DNA of 64,000 nucleotides from Streptomyces sp. M41(2017). Its GTDB lineage: Bacteria; Actinomycetota; Actinomycetes; Streptomycetales; Streptomycetaceae. Positions 42,183 through 51,171 of the stretch are shown here, piece by piece. The position numbers and the translations under genes are program-made. The DNA lies in the NCBI RefSeq assembly GCF_002078175.1, contig NZ_MWFK01000002.1, positions 1,178,001-1,242,000 on the forward strand. Direction: 5' to 3'. Positions within the stretch are counted from its first letter, which is position 1. Each line of letters begins with the position of its first letter. The notes beneath the pieces were generated by a model. That model saw only the letters and a program-made list of their open reading frames with translations. It was not told where the DNA came from and made no database searches.

Positions 42183-43628
42183 GTGACTGTCAACGACGAC
42201 GCGTTCACCAACTGGAAGACTCGCGAAGAGATAGCGGAGTCGATGATCCCGATCATCGGCCGGCTGCACCGGGAGCAGGACGTCACGATCCTCCTGCACA
42301 GCCGTTCCCTGGTGAACAAGTCAGTGGTCAGCATTCTCAAGACCCACCGCTTCGCCCGGCAGATCGCCGGGGAGGAGCTCTCGGTCACCGACACGCTGCC
42401 GTTCCTGCGGACGCTCAGCACGCTCGACCTCGGCCCCTCGCAGATCGACCTCGGGATGCTCGCGGCGACCTACCGGGCGGACGAGCGCGGCCTGTCCGTC
42501 GAGGAGTTCACCGCCGAGGCGGTCTCCGGCGCCACGGGCGACAACAAGATCGAGCGCCGCGAGGGCCGCGACGTCGTCCTCTACGGCTTCGGCCGGATCG
42601 GCCGGCTCCTCGCCCGCCTGCTCATCGAGAAGACCGGCTCCGGCAACGGGCTGCGGCTGCGCGCCGTCGTCGTGCGCCGCGGCGGCGCCCAGGACATCGT
42701 CAAGCGCGCCTCGCTGCTGCGCCGCGACTCCATCCACGGCCAGTTCCAGGGCACGATCACCGTCGACGAGGCGAACAGCACGATCATCGCCAACGGCAAC
42801 GAGATCAAGGTCATCTACGCCGACGACCCGTCCCAGGTGGACTACACGGTGTACGGCATCCGCGACGCCATCCTCATCGACAACACCGGCAAGTGGCGCG
42901 ACCGCGAGGGCCTCTCGAACCACCTGCGCCCCGGCATCGACAAGGTCGTGCTGACCGCGCCCGGCAAGGGCGACGTCCCGAACATCGTGCACGGCGTCAA
43001 CCACGACATGATCAAGCCGGACGAGCAGATCCTGTCCTGCGCCTCCTGCACGACCAACGCGATCGTGCCGCCGCTGAAGGCGATGGCGGACGAGTACGGC
43101 GTCCTGCGCGGCCACGTGGAGACGGTCCACTCGTTCACCAACGACCAGAACCTCCTGGACAATTACCACAGCTCGGACCGACGGGGCCGCTCCGCGCCGC
43201 TCAACATGGTCATCACGGAGACAGGCGCGGCCTCCGCGGTCGCCAAGGCGCTGCCCGACCTCGACGCCCCGATCACCGGCAGTTCGATCCGCGTGCCGGT
43301 TCCGGACGTGTCGATCGCGATCCTGAGCCTGCGCCTGGGCCGCGAGACGACCCGCGAGGAGGTCCTCGACCACCTGCGTGACGTCTCGCTGACCTCGCCG
43401 CTCAAGCGCCAGATCGACTTCACGAACGCGCCCGACGCGGTGTCGAGCGACTTCATCGGCTCGCGCCACGCCTCGATCGTCGACGCGGGCGCCACCAAGG
43501 TGGACGGCGACAACGCGATCCTCTACCTCTGGTACGACAACGAGTTCGGCTACTCCTGCCAGGTCATCCGCGTGGTGCAGCACGTGTCCGGGGTGGAGTA
43601 CCCGACGTACCCGGCTCCGGCGGCCTGA
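42183..43628 (+). CDS. gap: Long-form glyceraldehyde-3-phosphate dehydrogenase
   Basis: A 481-residue glycolytic/gluconeogenic dehydrogenase. The NAD(P)-binding core starts near residue 128 (VVLYGFGRIGRLLARL), so there is an N-terminal helical extension of about 125 residues absent from the 335-residue enzymes. The catalytic site reads SCASCTTN with nucleophile Cys289; the usual asparagine three positions before it is Cys286. TVHSFTNDQNLLDN and NEFGYSCQVIRV are typical. This long type occurs in Streptomyces besides the normal Gap1. The start is GTG 42183, preceded by GAAAGATG. A perfect hairpin terminates it. Confidence 0.92.
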   Translation: MTVNDDAFTNWKTREEIAESMIPIIGRLHREQDVTILLHSRSLVNKSVVSILKTHRFARQIAGEELSVTDTLPFLRTLSTLDLGPSQIDLGMLAATYRADERGLSVEEFTAEAVSGATGDNKIERREGRDVVLYGFGRIGRLLARLLIEKTGSGNGLRLRAVVVRRGGAQDIVKRASLLRRDSIHGQFQGTITVDEANSTIIANGNEIKVIYADDPSQVDYTVYGIRDAILIDNTGKWRDREGLSNHLRPGIDKVVLTAPGKGDVPNIVHGVNHDMIKPDEQILSCASCTTNAIVPPLKAMADEYGVLRGHVETVHSFTNDQNLLDNYHSSDRRGRSAPLNMVITETGAASAVAKALPDLDAPITGSSIRVPVPDVSIAILSLRLGRETTREEVLDHLRDVSLTSPLKRQIDFTNAPDAVSSDFIGSRHASIVDAGATKVDGDNAILYLWYDNEFGYSCQVIRVVQHVSGVEYPTYPAPAA

Positions 43629-43642
43629 CCCCGCCGGCGGGA

Positions 43643-43683
43643 CCGCGGTTCGCCGTCCGGGCAGGTGGGACGGCGAACCGCGG
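43643..43683 (+). terminator. Terminator of the GAPDH gene
   Basis: Perfect 16-bp arms (43643-43658 and 43668-43683) with a 9-base loop, 14 bases after the stop codon. Confidence 0.85.
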
Positions 43684-43798
43684 GCTTCCGGGCGCGGGCA
43701 GCGGGATACCGCGCTCCGTCCAAGGCCCCCTGATCCGCGGAACGGCGCCGCCGGCCGCGACACGGAGTGCCGTCTCCGTCACCGCCCCTCTTCCTCCC

Positions 43799-43827
43799 TT
43801 GCTCTCGGCGGAGCACCGGCCTAACGT
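43799..43827 (+). promoter_or_regulatory. Promoter placing transcription start at the MFS start codon
   Basis: TTGCTC (43799-43804), 17 bases, TAACGT (43822-43827). The predicted transcription start falls at or next to the GTG at 43834, so the message is probably leaderless. Confidence 0.6.
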
Positions 43828-43833
43828 GAGTTT

Positions 43834-45036
43834 GTGCCGCTAATAAACAAAACCCGTCCGCACAGTGTCGTGCCGAATCCCACTCTCACCGGCCTCCGCG
43901 TCGCGATCACCACGTTCTTCGCCCTCGACGGATTCGTCTTCGCCGGATGGGTCGTACGGATTCCGGCCGTGAAGGAGCAGACCGGCGCCTCGGCCAGCGC
44001 GCTCGGCCTCGCCCTGCTCGGTGTCTCCGCCGGGGCCGTCGTGACGATGGTCTTCACCGGGCAGCTCTGCCGGCGCTACGGCAGCCGCCCCGTCACCCTC
44101 GCCTGCGCCGTCCTGCTCTGCGTCAGCGTCGTCCTGCCGCCACTGACCCACTCGGCCGCCGCACTGGCCGCCGTGCTCCTCGTGTTCGGCATGGCCTACG
44201 GCGGGATCAACGTCGCCATGAACAGCGCGGCCGTCGATCTCGTGGCGGCGCTGCGGCGCCCGGTGATGCCCGGTTTCCACGCCGCGTTCAGCCTCGGCGG
44301 CATGATCGGGGCGGGGCTCGGCGGGCTGGTCGCCGCCCATCTGTCCCCGACGCGCCACCTGCTGGCCCTCGCCCTCATCGGCCTGCTCGTGATCGCCCTC
44401 GCCGGGCCGGCCCTGCTGCGCCACGACATGCCCGTACCCCCGGACCGGCCCCGGAGCGACGACAGGGCGGCACCCCGGCGGCTGGAAGGCCGTACCCGTG
44501 GCCTCGTCGTCGTGTTCGGCCTCATCGCCCTGTGCACGGCGTACGGCGAGGGCGCGCTCGCGGACTGGGGCGCGCTCCACCTGGAGCAGGACCTGGAGGC
44601 CCACCCGGGGATCGCGGCGGCCGGTTACTCCTGCTTCGCCCTCGCCATGACGATCGGGCGGCTGAGCGGGACGACGCTGCTCGAACGGCTCGGCCGCACC
44701 CGCACCCTCGTCGCGGGCGGCACGACGGCCGCGCTCGGCATGCTGCTCGGCGCGCTCGCCCCTTCCGTATGGGTGGCGTTGCTCGGCTTCGCCGTCACCG
44801 GCCTGGGCCTCGCCAACATCTTCCCCGTCGCGATCGAACGGGCCGGTGCCCTCGCCGGGGCGAGCGGTATCGCCGTCGCCTCCACCCTCGGCTACGGGGG
44901 CATGCTGCTCGGACCGCCCGCGATCGGATTCATGGCCGACTGGTACTCCCTGCCGACGGCGCTGACCAGTGTCGCCGTGCTCGCCGCGGTGGCCGCGCTG
45001 ATCGGATTCGCCACGCGCCGGGCCGCCACGGGGTGA
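43834..45036 (+). CDS. MFS transporter (YbjJ-like)
   Basis: A 400-residue, 12-helix major facilitator. The first helix and loop (FFALDGFVFAGWVVRIPAVK) and GQLCRRYGSRPV are as in the YbjJ/fucose-permease-like group of exporters. GLANIFPVAIERAGAL near residue 330 is another family trait. The GTG start has no ribosome-binding site, but a well-formed promoter lies directly before it, which fits a leaderless mRNA. Substrate unknown. Confidence 0.85.
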   Translation: MPLINKTRPHSVVPNPTLTGLRVAITTFFALDGFVFAGWVVRIPAVKEQTGASASALGLALLGVSAGAVVTMVFTGQLCRRYGSRPVTLACAVLLCVSVVLPPLTHSAAALAAVLLVFGMAYGGINVAMNSAAVDLVAALRRPVMPGFHAAFSLGGMIGAGLGGLVAAHLSPTRHLLALALIGLLVIALAGPALLRHDMPVPPDRPRSDDRAAPRRLEGRTRGLVVVFGLIALCTAYGEGALADWGALHLEQDLEAHPGIAAAGYSCFALAMTIGRLSGTTLLERLGRTRTLVAGGTTAALGMLLGALAPSVWVALLGFAVTGLGLANIFPVAIERAGALAGASGIAVASTLGYGGMLLGPPAIGFMADWYSLPTALTSVAVLAAVAALIGFATRRAATG

Positions 45037-45127
45037 ACACCCCCGCGGCCGGGCCTTCCCGACGCGGCACCCCGCAGCATGTCCTCCACCGCCTCCCGGA
45101 CCGCGGTCGATCGTGCAGACTCGCCGC

Positions 45128-45880
45128 ATGAAGACTGCCGAGCACGTGGAAACCCTGGACCGGGAGGGCCGGTTGCTGTGCGCCGCCGCCGAGGCGGCGG
45201 GCGTCGACGCGGAGGTGGTGACCTGCCCCGGGTGGCGGATCAGGGATCTGGTGCGGCACACCGGCATGGTCCACCGCTGGGCCACCGCGTTCGTCGCCGA
45301 GGGCCACACCTCGTACCGGCCCGACGGCGGCCTGCCGGAACTGGACGGCGACGATCTCCTGGCCTGGTTCCGCGAGGGACACGGCCGCCTCGTGGAGACA
45401 CTGGCCGGGGCCTCGCCGGATCTCAGGTGCTGGAGCTTTCTGCCCGCACCCTCCGGTCCCGCCTTCTGGGCCCGCCGCCAGGCGCACGAGACCACCGTGC
45501 ACCGGATCGACGCCGAGTCGGCCCGGAGCGGTGAACGGGATCCGGTCGCGGCGGAGTTCGCGGTCGACGGCATCGACGAGCTGCTGTTCGGCTTCCACGG
45601 GCGCCCGACGAGCAGGGTGCGCAGCGAGGAGCCACGGGTGCTGCGCGTGACGGCCACCGACATGCCGGGAGCCGTGTGGACCGTACGACTGTCGGATCAG
45701 GCACCGGTGAGCGACCGAGCCGAGTCCGCGGCGGACGCACCGCCCGCCGACTGCGAGGTGGCGGGACCGGCCGGCCTCCTCTATCTCGCCCTGTGGAACC
45801 GCGCACCGTTCCCGGACGTGAGCGGCGACGCCTCACTCGCCGCCCTCTGGCGGGAGACGTCCGGGATCACCTGGAACTGA
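45128..45880 (+). CDS. Maleylpyruvate isomerase-family mycothiol-dependent protein
   Basis: A 250-residue protein of the DinB-like, mycothiol-dependent maleylpyruvate isomerase family. The N-terminal four-helix domain shows VVTCPGWRIRDLVRHTGMVH and the metal site ARRQAHETTVHRIDAE (residues about 118-133). A C-terminal SCP2-like domain follows from about 145. It would catalyse a mycothiol-dependent conjugation or isomerisation. ATG 45128 was preferred; an in-frame GTG at 45113 would add five residues. Confidence 0.82.
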   Translation: MKTAEHVETLDREGRLLCAAAEAAGVDAEVVTCPGWRIRDLVRHTGMVHRWATAFVAEGHTSYRPDGGLPELDGDDLLAWFREGHGRLVETLAGASPDLRCWSFLPAPSGPAFWARRQAHETTVHRIDAESARSGERDPVAAEFAVDGIDELLFGFHGRPTSRVRSEEPRVLRVTATDMPGAVWTVRLSDQAPVSDRAESAADAPPADCEVAGPAGLLYLALWNRAPFPDVSGDASLAALWRETSGITWN

Positions 45881-45988
45881 CGACGCCGGTACGAGGCCGC
45901 TCAGAGACCGGGCGTCGGGCGATACCCGGGTTCCGTAGTCCGGTTCCGCTTCCGGCTCCGGCTCCGGGCGATCGGTACCGACCCCGCG

Positions 45989-46417
45989 TCAGGGGGAGAG
46001 ACAGGTCCGCACGTCGGCCGCAGGCGCCGCCGCGAGCATGCGCGTGAGGACGGCGCGTTGCAACGGAAGCACCTCACCGTGGAGTCGGCGTCCTCGGGCG
46101 GTGAGGCAGACGCGCACGCCCCGCCTGTCCTCCGCGCACGTCCCCCGCGTCACGAGGCCGTCCTTCTCCAGACGTCCGATCAGGCGCGACAGCGCGCTCT
46201 GGCTCAGGTGGACCCGCTCGGAGATCTCCTGGACGCGGTAGGAGGAACCGCCGTCCGCCGCGGCACACCCGGCCAGGACGTCGAGGACCTCGAAGTCACT
46301 GGCACCCAGACCGTGCCGGTGCAGTTCGCGGTCGAGCTCGCACAGCGTGCGGGCATGCACCGCCAGGATGTCGCGCCACTGGTCCACGAGCCCTTGCTCG
46401 GCATTCGTCGCCGCCAT
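45989..46417 (-). CDS. MarR-family repressor
   Basis: A 142-residue MarR winged-helix protein. The recognition region is VQEISERVHLSQSALSRLIG and the wing RGTCAEDRRGVRVCLTARGR, with dimerisation helices at both ends. It is divergent from the DHA2 exporter gene, and 86 bases between them hold a tandem palindrome. It most likely represses the exporter and itself, and is released by an exported toxic compound. Confidence 0.87.
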   Translation of the reverse strand: MAATNAEQGLVDQWRDILAVHARTLCELDRELHRHGLGASDFEVLDVLAGCAAADGGSSYRVQEISERVHLSQSALSRLIGRLEKDGLVTRGTCAEDRRGVRVCLTARGRRLHGEVLPLQRAVLTRMLAAAPAADVRTCLSP

Positions 46418-46460
46418 GGCCGCACCGTAGCAAACGATCCACTTTGTTGCATCGTCATTA

Positions 46461-46489
46461 AATGCATTTGCATTGAATGCGTGTGCATG
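46461..46489. promoter_or_regulatory. Tandem MarR-type operator
   Basis: AATGC-ATTT-GCATT (46461-46474) and AATGC-GTGT-GCATG (46476-46489) are two near-identical palindromes with centres 15 bases apart. They overlap the -35 box and the spacer of the exporter promoter. Confidence 0.6.
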
Positions 46490-46495
46490 TAATCT
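46468..46495 (+). promoter_or_regulatory. Exporter promoter with leaderless start
   Basis: TTGCAT (46468-46473), 16 bases, TAATCT (46490-46495). The start codon ATG 46504 is 8 bases past the -10 box and has no ribosome-binding site, so transcription probably starts at the ATG. Confidence 0.55.
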
Positions 46496-46503
46496 CTGAC
46501 CTC

Positions 46504-47985
46504 ATGACCTCTCCGCTCACCCGTCCCACACCCCAGGACCGCTGGACTCCCAGGCTGTGGGGAACCCTGCTCGTGCTCTGCGCGGCGATGTTCCTGGACG
46601 CCCTCGACGTGTCGATGGTCGGCGTCGCCCTGCCGTCCATCGGTTCGGAACTGCACCTCTCCACCTCGACGCTCCAGTGGATCGTCAGCGGCTACATCCT
46701 GGGATACGGCGGACTGCTCCTCCTCGGCGGACGCGCCGCCGACCTGCTCGGCCGCCGCCAGGTCTTCCTGGTGGCCCTGGCCGTCTTCGCGCTCGCGTCG
46801 GTGCTCGGCGGACTCGTCGACTCGGGACCGCTGCTCATCGCCAGCCGCTTCATCAAGGGCCTGAGCGCCGCTTTCACCGCCCCCGCGGGACTGTCGATCA
46901 TCACCACGACCTTCGCCGAGGGCCCGCTGCGCAACCGCGCGCTGTCCATCTACACCACCTGCGCCGCCACCGGCTTCTCCATGGGCCTCGTCCTGTCCGG
47001 CCTGCTCACCGAGGCGAGCTGGCGGCTGACCATGCTGCTGCCCGCGCCGATCGCCCTCGTCGCCCTGGTCGTGGGCCTGAAGCTCATCCCGCGCAGCGAC
47101 CGCGAGAAGAACCACGGCGGCTACGACATCCCGGGCGCCGTCCTCGGCACGGCCTCGATGCTGCTGCTCGTCTTCACCGTCGTCCAGGCCCCCGAGGCCG
47201 GCTGGGGCTCGGCCCGCACGCTGCTCTCCTTCGCGGCCGTCGCCGTCCTGCTCAGCGCCTTCGTCGGCGTCGAGCGGCGCAGCCCGAGCCCGCTGATCCG
47301 GCTGGGTGTGCTGCGTTCCGGCAGCCAGGTCCGGGCCCAGCTCGGCGCGATGGCGTTCTTCGGCTCGTACGTCGGCTTCCAGTTCCTGGTGACCCTGTAC
47401 ATGCAGTCGCTGCTCGGCTGGTCGGCCCTGCACACCGCGCTGGCGTTCCTGCCGGCCGGGGCTCTGGTGGCGCTGTCCTCCACCAAGGTGGGCGCGGTCG
47501 TCGACCGCTTCGGCACTCCCGGGCTCATCGCGACGGGCTTCGCCCTGATGGTCGCGGGCTACGCGCTGTTCCTCCGCGTCGACCTCCACCCCGTCTACGC
47601 GGCGGTCATCCTGCCGACCATGCTGCTGATCGGCGCCGCCTGCGCCCTGGTCTTCCCGTCCCTCAACATCCAGGCGACCAACGGGGTCGACGACCACGAG
47701 CAGGGCATGGTCTCCGGTCTCCTGAACACTTCCGTGCAGGTCGGCGGCGCGATCTTCCTCGCCGTCGTGACGGCGGCCGTCACCGCGAACTCCTCGGAGG
47801 GGTCATCGCCCCAGGCGGTCCTGGACAGTTACCGTCCCGGCCTGATGGTGGTGACCGGCATCGCTCTCGCGGGGCTGCTGATCACCCTGCCGGGCCTGCG
47901 CACCCGGCGACCGCGGGAGTCCGTCGTCGTCGCCCGCTCCCTGCCGAGCACGACGGAGCAGGAGCGCGTGCCCGTCCGCGACTAG
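46504..47985 (+). CDS. DHA2-family MFS drug exporter
   Basis: A 493-residue, 14-helix drug:proton antiporter (EmrB/QacA). The family motif LDALDVSMVGVALPSIGSEL lies in helix 1 and WIVSGYILGYGGLLLLGGRA in helix 2, followed by DLLGRRQVF. The C-terminal motif GMVSGLLNTSVQVGGAIFLA is also present. It is controlled, by position, by the divergent MarR gene. A perfect hairpin ends the transcript. Confidence 0.92.
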   Translation: MTSPLTRPTPQDRWTPRLWGTLLVLCAAMFLDALDVSMVGVALPSIGSELHLSTSTLQWIVSGYILGYGGLLLLGGRAADLLGRRQVFLVALAVFALASVLGGLVDSGPLLIASRFIKGLSAAFTAPAGLSIITTTFAEGPLRNRALSIYTTCAATGFSMGLVLSGLLTEASWRLTMLLPAPIALVALVVGLKLIPRSDREKNHGGYDIPGAVLGTASMLLLVFTVVQAPEAGWGSARTLLSFAAVAVLLSAFVGVERRSPSPLIRLGVLRSGSQVRAQLGAMAFFGSYVGFQFLVTLYMQSLLGWSALHTALAFLPAGALVALSSTKVGAVVDRFGTPGLIATGFALMVAGYALFLRVDLHPVYAAVILPTMLLIGAACALVFPSLNIQATNGVDDHEQGMVSGLLNTSVQVGGAIFLAVVTAAVTANSSEGSSPQAVLDSYRPGLMVVTGIALAGLLITLPGLRTRRPRESVVVARSLPSTTEQERVPVRD

Positions 47986-48007
47986 GACGGACGGGAACGT
48001 CCGTCCC

Positions 48008-48044
48008 GCGGTGCCCGGTGGAGCCTTGCCCCACCGGGCACCGC
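48008..48044 (+). terminator. Terminator of the MFS exporter gene
   Basis: Perfect 14-bp arms GCGGTGCCCGGTGG and CCACCGGGCACCGC with a 9-base loop, 23 bases after the stop codon. Confidence 0.82.
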
Positions 48045-48060
48045 ACGGTTGACTCGGGGG

Positions 48061-48396
48061 ATGAACAACGACGGGGATCCCAGGGACCACGACCGCGGCA
48101 CCGCGGACGGCACGGGCGGGCGGCGCGGTCAGGCCGAGCGGGACGCCGTCACCGTCGAGATCGGATACGCCCTGGCCAGCGCCGCGTTCGTCGCCGCCGT
48201 GGCCTTCGGAGTCGTCGCCGGACCCGCCCTCTTCCTGGACCTGTCGCGGGACACCGTCCGCATGCTCGTGACCTCGGGCGGCGGCCTGGCCGCCGCCGTC
48301 TTCGCCCTCCGGGTGGCCACGGTGCTGTTCCGCTTCAACGGCGGGAACCCGGCCGCTCAGCCGAGCCAGCCCGGGCGCACCAGGCCCGACTCGTAG
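48061..48396 (+). CDS. Small two-helix membrane protein, unknown function
   Basis: A 111-residue protein I do not recognise. After a hydrophilic, charged N-terminus of about 35 residues there are two hydrophobic segments (about 37-57 and 66-89). The ATG at 48061 directly follows CGGGGG, a close ribosome-binding site; TTG 48049 is an alternative. Its last 40 bases overlap the 3' end of the convergent response-regulator gene. Confidence 0.55.
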   Translation: MNNDGDPRDHDRGTADGTGGRRGQAERDAVTVEIGYALASAAFVAAVAFGVVAGPALFLDLSRDTVRMLVTSGGGLAAAVFALRVATVLFRFNGGNPAAQPSQPGRTRPDS

Positions 48397-49022
48397 GCGA
48401 GGACGACCAGTTGGGCGCGGTCACGGGCACCCAGCTTCACCATCGTGCGGCTGACGTGGGTCTTGGCCGTGAGGGGGCTGACCACCAGACGACGCGCGAT
48501 CTCGTCGTTCGAGAGGCCGATGCCCACGAGCGCCATCACCTCCCTTTCCCGGTCGGTGAGTTCGGCGAGCGAGGCGGCCGACTCGGGTTCCTTCGAGCGG
48601 GCCGCGAACTCGGCGATCAGCCGCCGCGTCACCCCCGGCGACAGCAGGGCGTCGCCGCCGACCACCGCCCGTACGGCGCGCAGGAGTTCCTCGGGCTCGG
48701 TGTCCTTGACGAGGAAGCCGGAGGCACCGGAACGGATCGCCTCGAAGACGTACTCGTCGAGTTCGAAGGTGGTCAGCATGACCACCCTCACGTCCCGCAG
48801 GCCGGCGTCACCGGTGATCCGCCGGGTCGCGGCGAGGCCGTCCAGGACGGGCATCCGGATGTCCATCAGGACGACGTCGGGGCGCAGTTCACCCACGGAG
48901 CGCACCGCTTCCGCACCGTCGGCGGCCTCCCCGGCCACCTCGATGTCAGGCTGCGCGTCGAGCAGCGCCTTGAACCCGGCCCGGACCAACGACTGGTCGT
49001 CGGCGAGCAGTACGCGGATCAC
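48357..49022 (-). CDS. NarL/LuxR-type response regulator
   Basis: A 221-residue two-component regulator. The receiver domain has the acidic pocket (VLLADDQSLVRAG) and the phosphorylated aspartate in DVVLMDIRMPVLDG; the C-terminal LuxR domain has LTDREREVMALVGIGLSNDE and AKTHVSRTMVKLGARDR. GTG 49022 overlaps the kinase stop as GTGA and has AGGAGG upstream. Its partner kinase is encoded directly before it. The target genes are not evident. Confidence 0.92.
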   Translation of the reverse strand: MIRVLLADDQSLVRAGFKALLDAQPDIEVAGEAADGAEAVRSVGELRPDVVLMDIRMPVLDGLAATRRITGDAGLRDVRVVMLTTFELDEYVFEAIRSGASGFLVKDTEPEELLRAVRAVVGGDALLSPGVTRRLIAEFAARSKEPESAASLAELTDREREVMALVGIGLSNDEIARRLVVSPLTAKTHVSRTMVKLGARDRAQLVVLAYESGLVRPGWLG

Positions 49023-50254
49023 CGGTCCTCCTTGGCCTTCCACGGCAGCACCGCCAGCACACGGAACCCCCCGTCGTCGCGCGGTCCCGCCTCGATCGTG
49101 CCTCCCAGCGCCGCCGCCCGCTCCCGCATCCCGGCGAGACCGTTGCCGCTGCCGCCCGCGTCCACGCCGGTGGCCGGCCCGTCGTCGTCGATCAGGAGCC
49201 GCAGCACGCCCCGGGCGTGATCGAGCCGCACACGCGCGCGGCGCGACCCGGAGTGCCGTACGACGTTGGTGAGCGCCTCCTGGACGATGCGGAACGCGGC
49301 CAGGTCGGCACCGGGTGCCGACGCGGGGGCCTCCCCACGGACCTCGACCGTCAGGCCGGCGCGCGCCGCCTGCGCGACCAGTTCGGGCAGCCGGTCGAGT
49401 CCGGGCGCCGGGGTGCGCGGTGCCTCGCCCGGCGCGCGCAGGGTGTCGAGCACTTGGCGCACCTCGCCGAGGGCCTCCTTGCTGGCCGCCTTGATGGTGG
49501 TGAGCGCGGTCCGCGCCTGCTCGGGGTCGGAGTCGAGGAGGGCGAGACCCACGCCGGCCTGGACGTTGATGACCGAGATGCTGTGGGCGAGGACGTCGTG
49601 CAGTTCCCGGGCGATCCGCAGCCGCTCCTCGTCCGCGCGGCGCCGGGCGGCCTGTGCCCGTTCGGCCCGTTCACGGGACCACTGCTCACGGCGTACCCGG
49701 ACCAGTTCCGACAGCGCGACGACCGCCACCACCCAGGTCGCGACGCCGACCTCCTGCATCCAGGACGGCGGACGGTCACCCGTCGGCGGCAGCCGGCGGT
49801 AGAGCCAGTGGGAGACCAGCAGATGCCCCGCCCAGAGCAGCCCGATCGCGGTCCAGGCGGCCCGTCGGTGACCCGCGACGACCGCGCTGAAGCAGCCCAC
49901 GGCGACCGGCAGGAAGACCGGCCCGTACGGGTAGCCCGCGGCGACGTACACCAGGGCGACCGCCGCCGTGCCGAACGCGACCGCCACCGGGTACCGCTGC
50001 CGCCAGAGCAGCAGCCCCGAGCCCGCCACCAGCAGCACCCGCGCGAAGACGTCGAGTCCGAGCCGGTCGCCGTGCTGGGCGTGGGCGGCGAAGGTCGAAC
50101 CGAGCAGCACGAAGGCGGTCAGCAGCAGTGTGGAGCGCCACGGCCACCGCGTGCCGTGCGCCTCCTCGCTCCAGCGGTCCCAGCCGGGCGGCCCGTACCG
50201 CCGCCACGGCGGACCGCCCCCCGTCGGGGCCACGGGCGTGCGCTGCTCTTCCAT
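49019..50254 (-). CDS. NarL-type sensor histidine kinase
   Basis: A 411-residue membrane histidine kinase. About five membrane helices fill residues 40-190. The HisKA_3 dimerisation domain follows with the phosphorylated histidine in RIARELHDVLAHSISVINVQ, and the GHKL ATPase has IVQEALTNVVRHS and GNGLAGMRERAAALGG. There is no sizeable extracytoplasmic sensor, so it may sense membrane or envelope stress. ATG 50254 was chosen. It is coupled to the response-regulator gene by a 4-base overlap. Confidence 0.9.
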   Translation of the reverse strand: MEEQRTPVAPTGGGPPWRRYGPPGWDRWSEEAHGTRWPWRSTLLLTAFVLLGSTFAAHAQHGDRLGLDVFARVLLVAGSGLLLWRQRYPVAVAFGTAAVALVYVAAGYPYGPVFLPVAVGCFSAVVAGHRRAAWTAIGLLWAGHLLVSHWLYRRLPPTGDRPPSWMQEVGVATWVVAVVALSELVRVRREQWSRERAERAQAARRRADEERLRIARELHDVLAHSISVINVQAGVGLALLDSDPEQARTALTTIKAASKEALGEVRQVLDTLRAPGEAPRTPAPGLDRLPELVAQAARAGLTVEVRGEAPASAPGADLAAFRIVQEALTNVVRHSGSRRARVRLDHARGVLRLLIDDDGPATGVDAGGSGNGLAGMRERAAALGGTIEAGPRDDGGFRVLAVLPWKAKEDR

Positions 50255-50437
50255 GACCGTCACGCTAGACGGCCGGGCACCCGCCCGGCGTCCGCCGGGC
50301 GAGGTGATCACCCGTACTCCCCCGGGAGTACGACCCGGAGCCCGACGGGAGCACGGTGGCGCGAACCCGGCGTGCCGGCACGGCGGTGCCAGGTGCGGGC
50401 TGGACCGCCCGTTCCGCTGTTCCGCCGTGCCGGCGGT

Positions 50438-51148
50438 TCAGGCGGCGCCGCCCGGCTCCGGATGGACGAGCCCCACGTCGTGCGCGAGCCTCCCCACCGC
50501 CTGCCGGAAGAACGGCTCGCGGTCCTCGACGACCCGGTTGAACTGGCCGAACAGCTCGAACCCGATCAGCCCGTAGAGCTGCGCCCACGCGGCCACCAGC
50601 GGCACGATCACATCGGGCGGCAGGTCGGGCGCGAGATCCGCCGACATCCGGCGCGCCTCGGCCGTCAGGTCCGGGGCCAGCTCGGAGCGCGCCACGCCCT
50701 TGCCGCGGTACGCGTCGCGCACCACGCCGATCAGCAGCAGCCCGACCCGGGCGGCGGCCGGAACGGTCTCCTGCGGCGCGACGTAGCCGGGGACGGGCGA
50801 GCCGTAGATGAGGGCGTACTCGTGCGGATGTGCCAGCGCCCACCGGCGGGCCGCCAGACACACGGCGATCCAGCGGGCCCGGGGCCCGGCCTCGGCGACG
50901 GCGGTGTGCGCGGACTCGGCGGACTCGCCGAGGGAGTTGTAGGCGTCGATGATGAGAGCCGTGAGCAGGTCGTCGCGGCTGGGGAAGTAGCGGTAGAGCG
51001 CCGAGGAGACCATCCCGAGCTCGCGGGCCACGGCCCGCAGGGAGAGCTTCGCGGCGCCGTCCGCGGCGAGCTGTCTGCGCGCCTCGTCCTTGATGGCCGC
51101 CGTGACCTCGATCCTGGCTCGGGCGCGTGCCCCTCGTGCGGTACTCAT
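50438..51148 (-). CDS. TetR-family repressor with WHG-type C-terminal domain
   Basis: A 236-residue regulator. The helix-turn-helix is LSLRAVARELGMVSSALYRY at about residues 36-55. The C-terminal domain (RRWALAHPHEYALIYGSPVP, then GYVAPQET) is the WHG type. It is divergent from the F420-dependent oxidoreductase gene, and the 227 bases between hold eight copies of a palindrome that is probably its operator. Confidence 0.87.
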   Translation of the reverse strand: MSTARGARARARIEVTAAIKDEARRQLAADGAAKLSLRAVARELGMVSSALYRYFPSRDDLLTALIIDAYNSLGESAESAHTAVAEAGPRARWIAVCLAARRWALAHPHEYALIYGSPVPGYVAPQETVPAAARVGLLLIGVVRDAYRGKGVARSELAPDLTAEARRMSADLAPDLPPDVIVPLVAAWAQLYGLIGFELFGQFNRVVEDREPFFRQAVGRLAHDVGLVHPEPGGAA

Positions 51149-51171
51149 GAGGGGCAGTCTCCCACGTTTTC

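Noticed and set aside
45903..45968. Short TCCGG-like repeats between convergent genes
   Set aside because: The units are imperfect and short, with no hairpin or array form; likely simple sequence drift.
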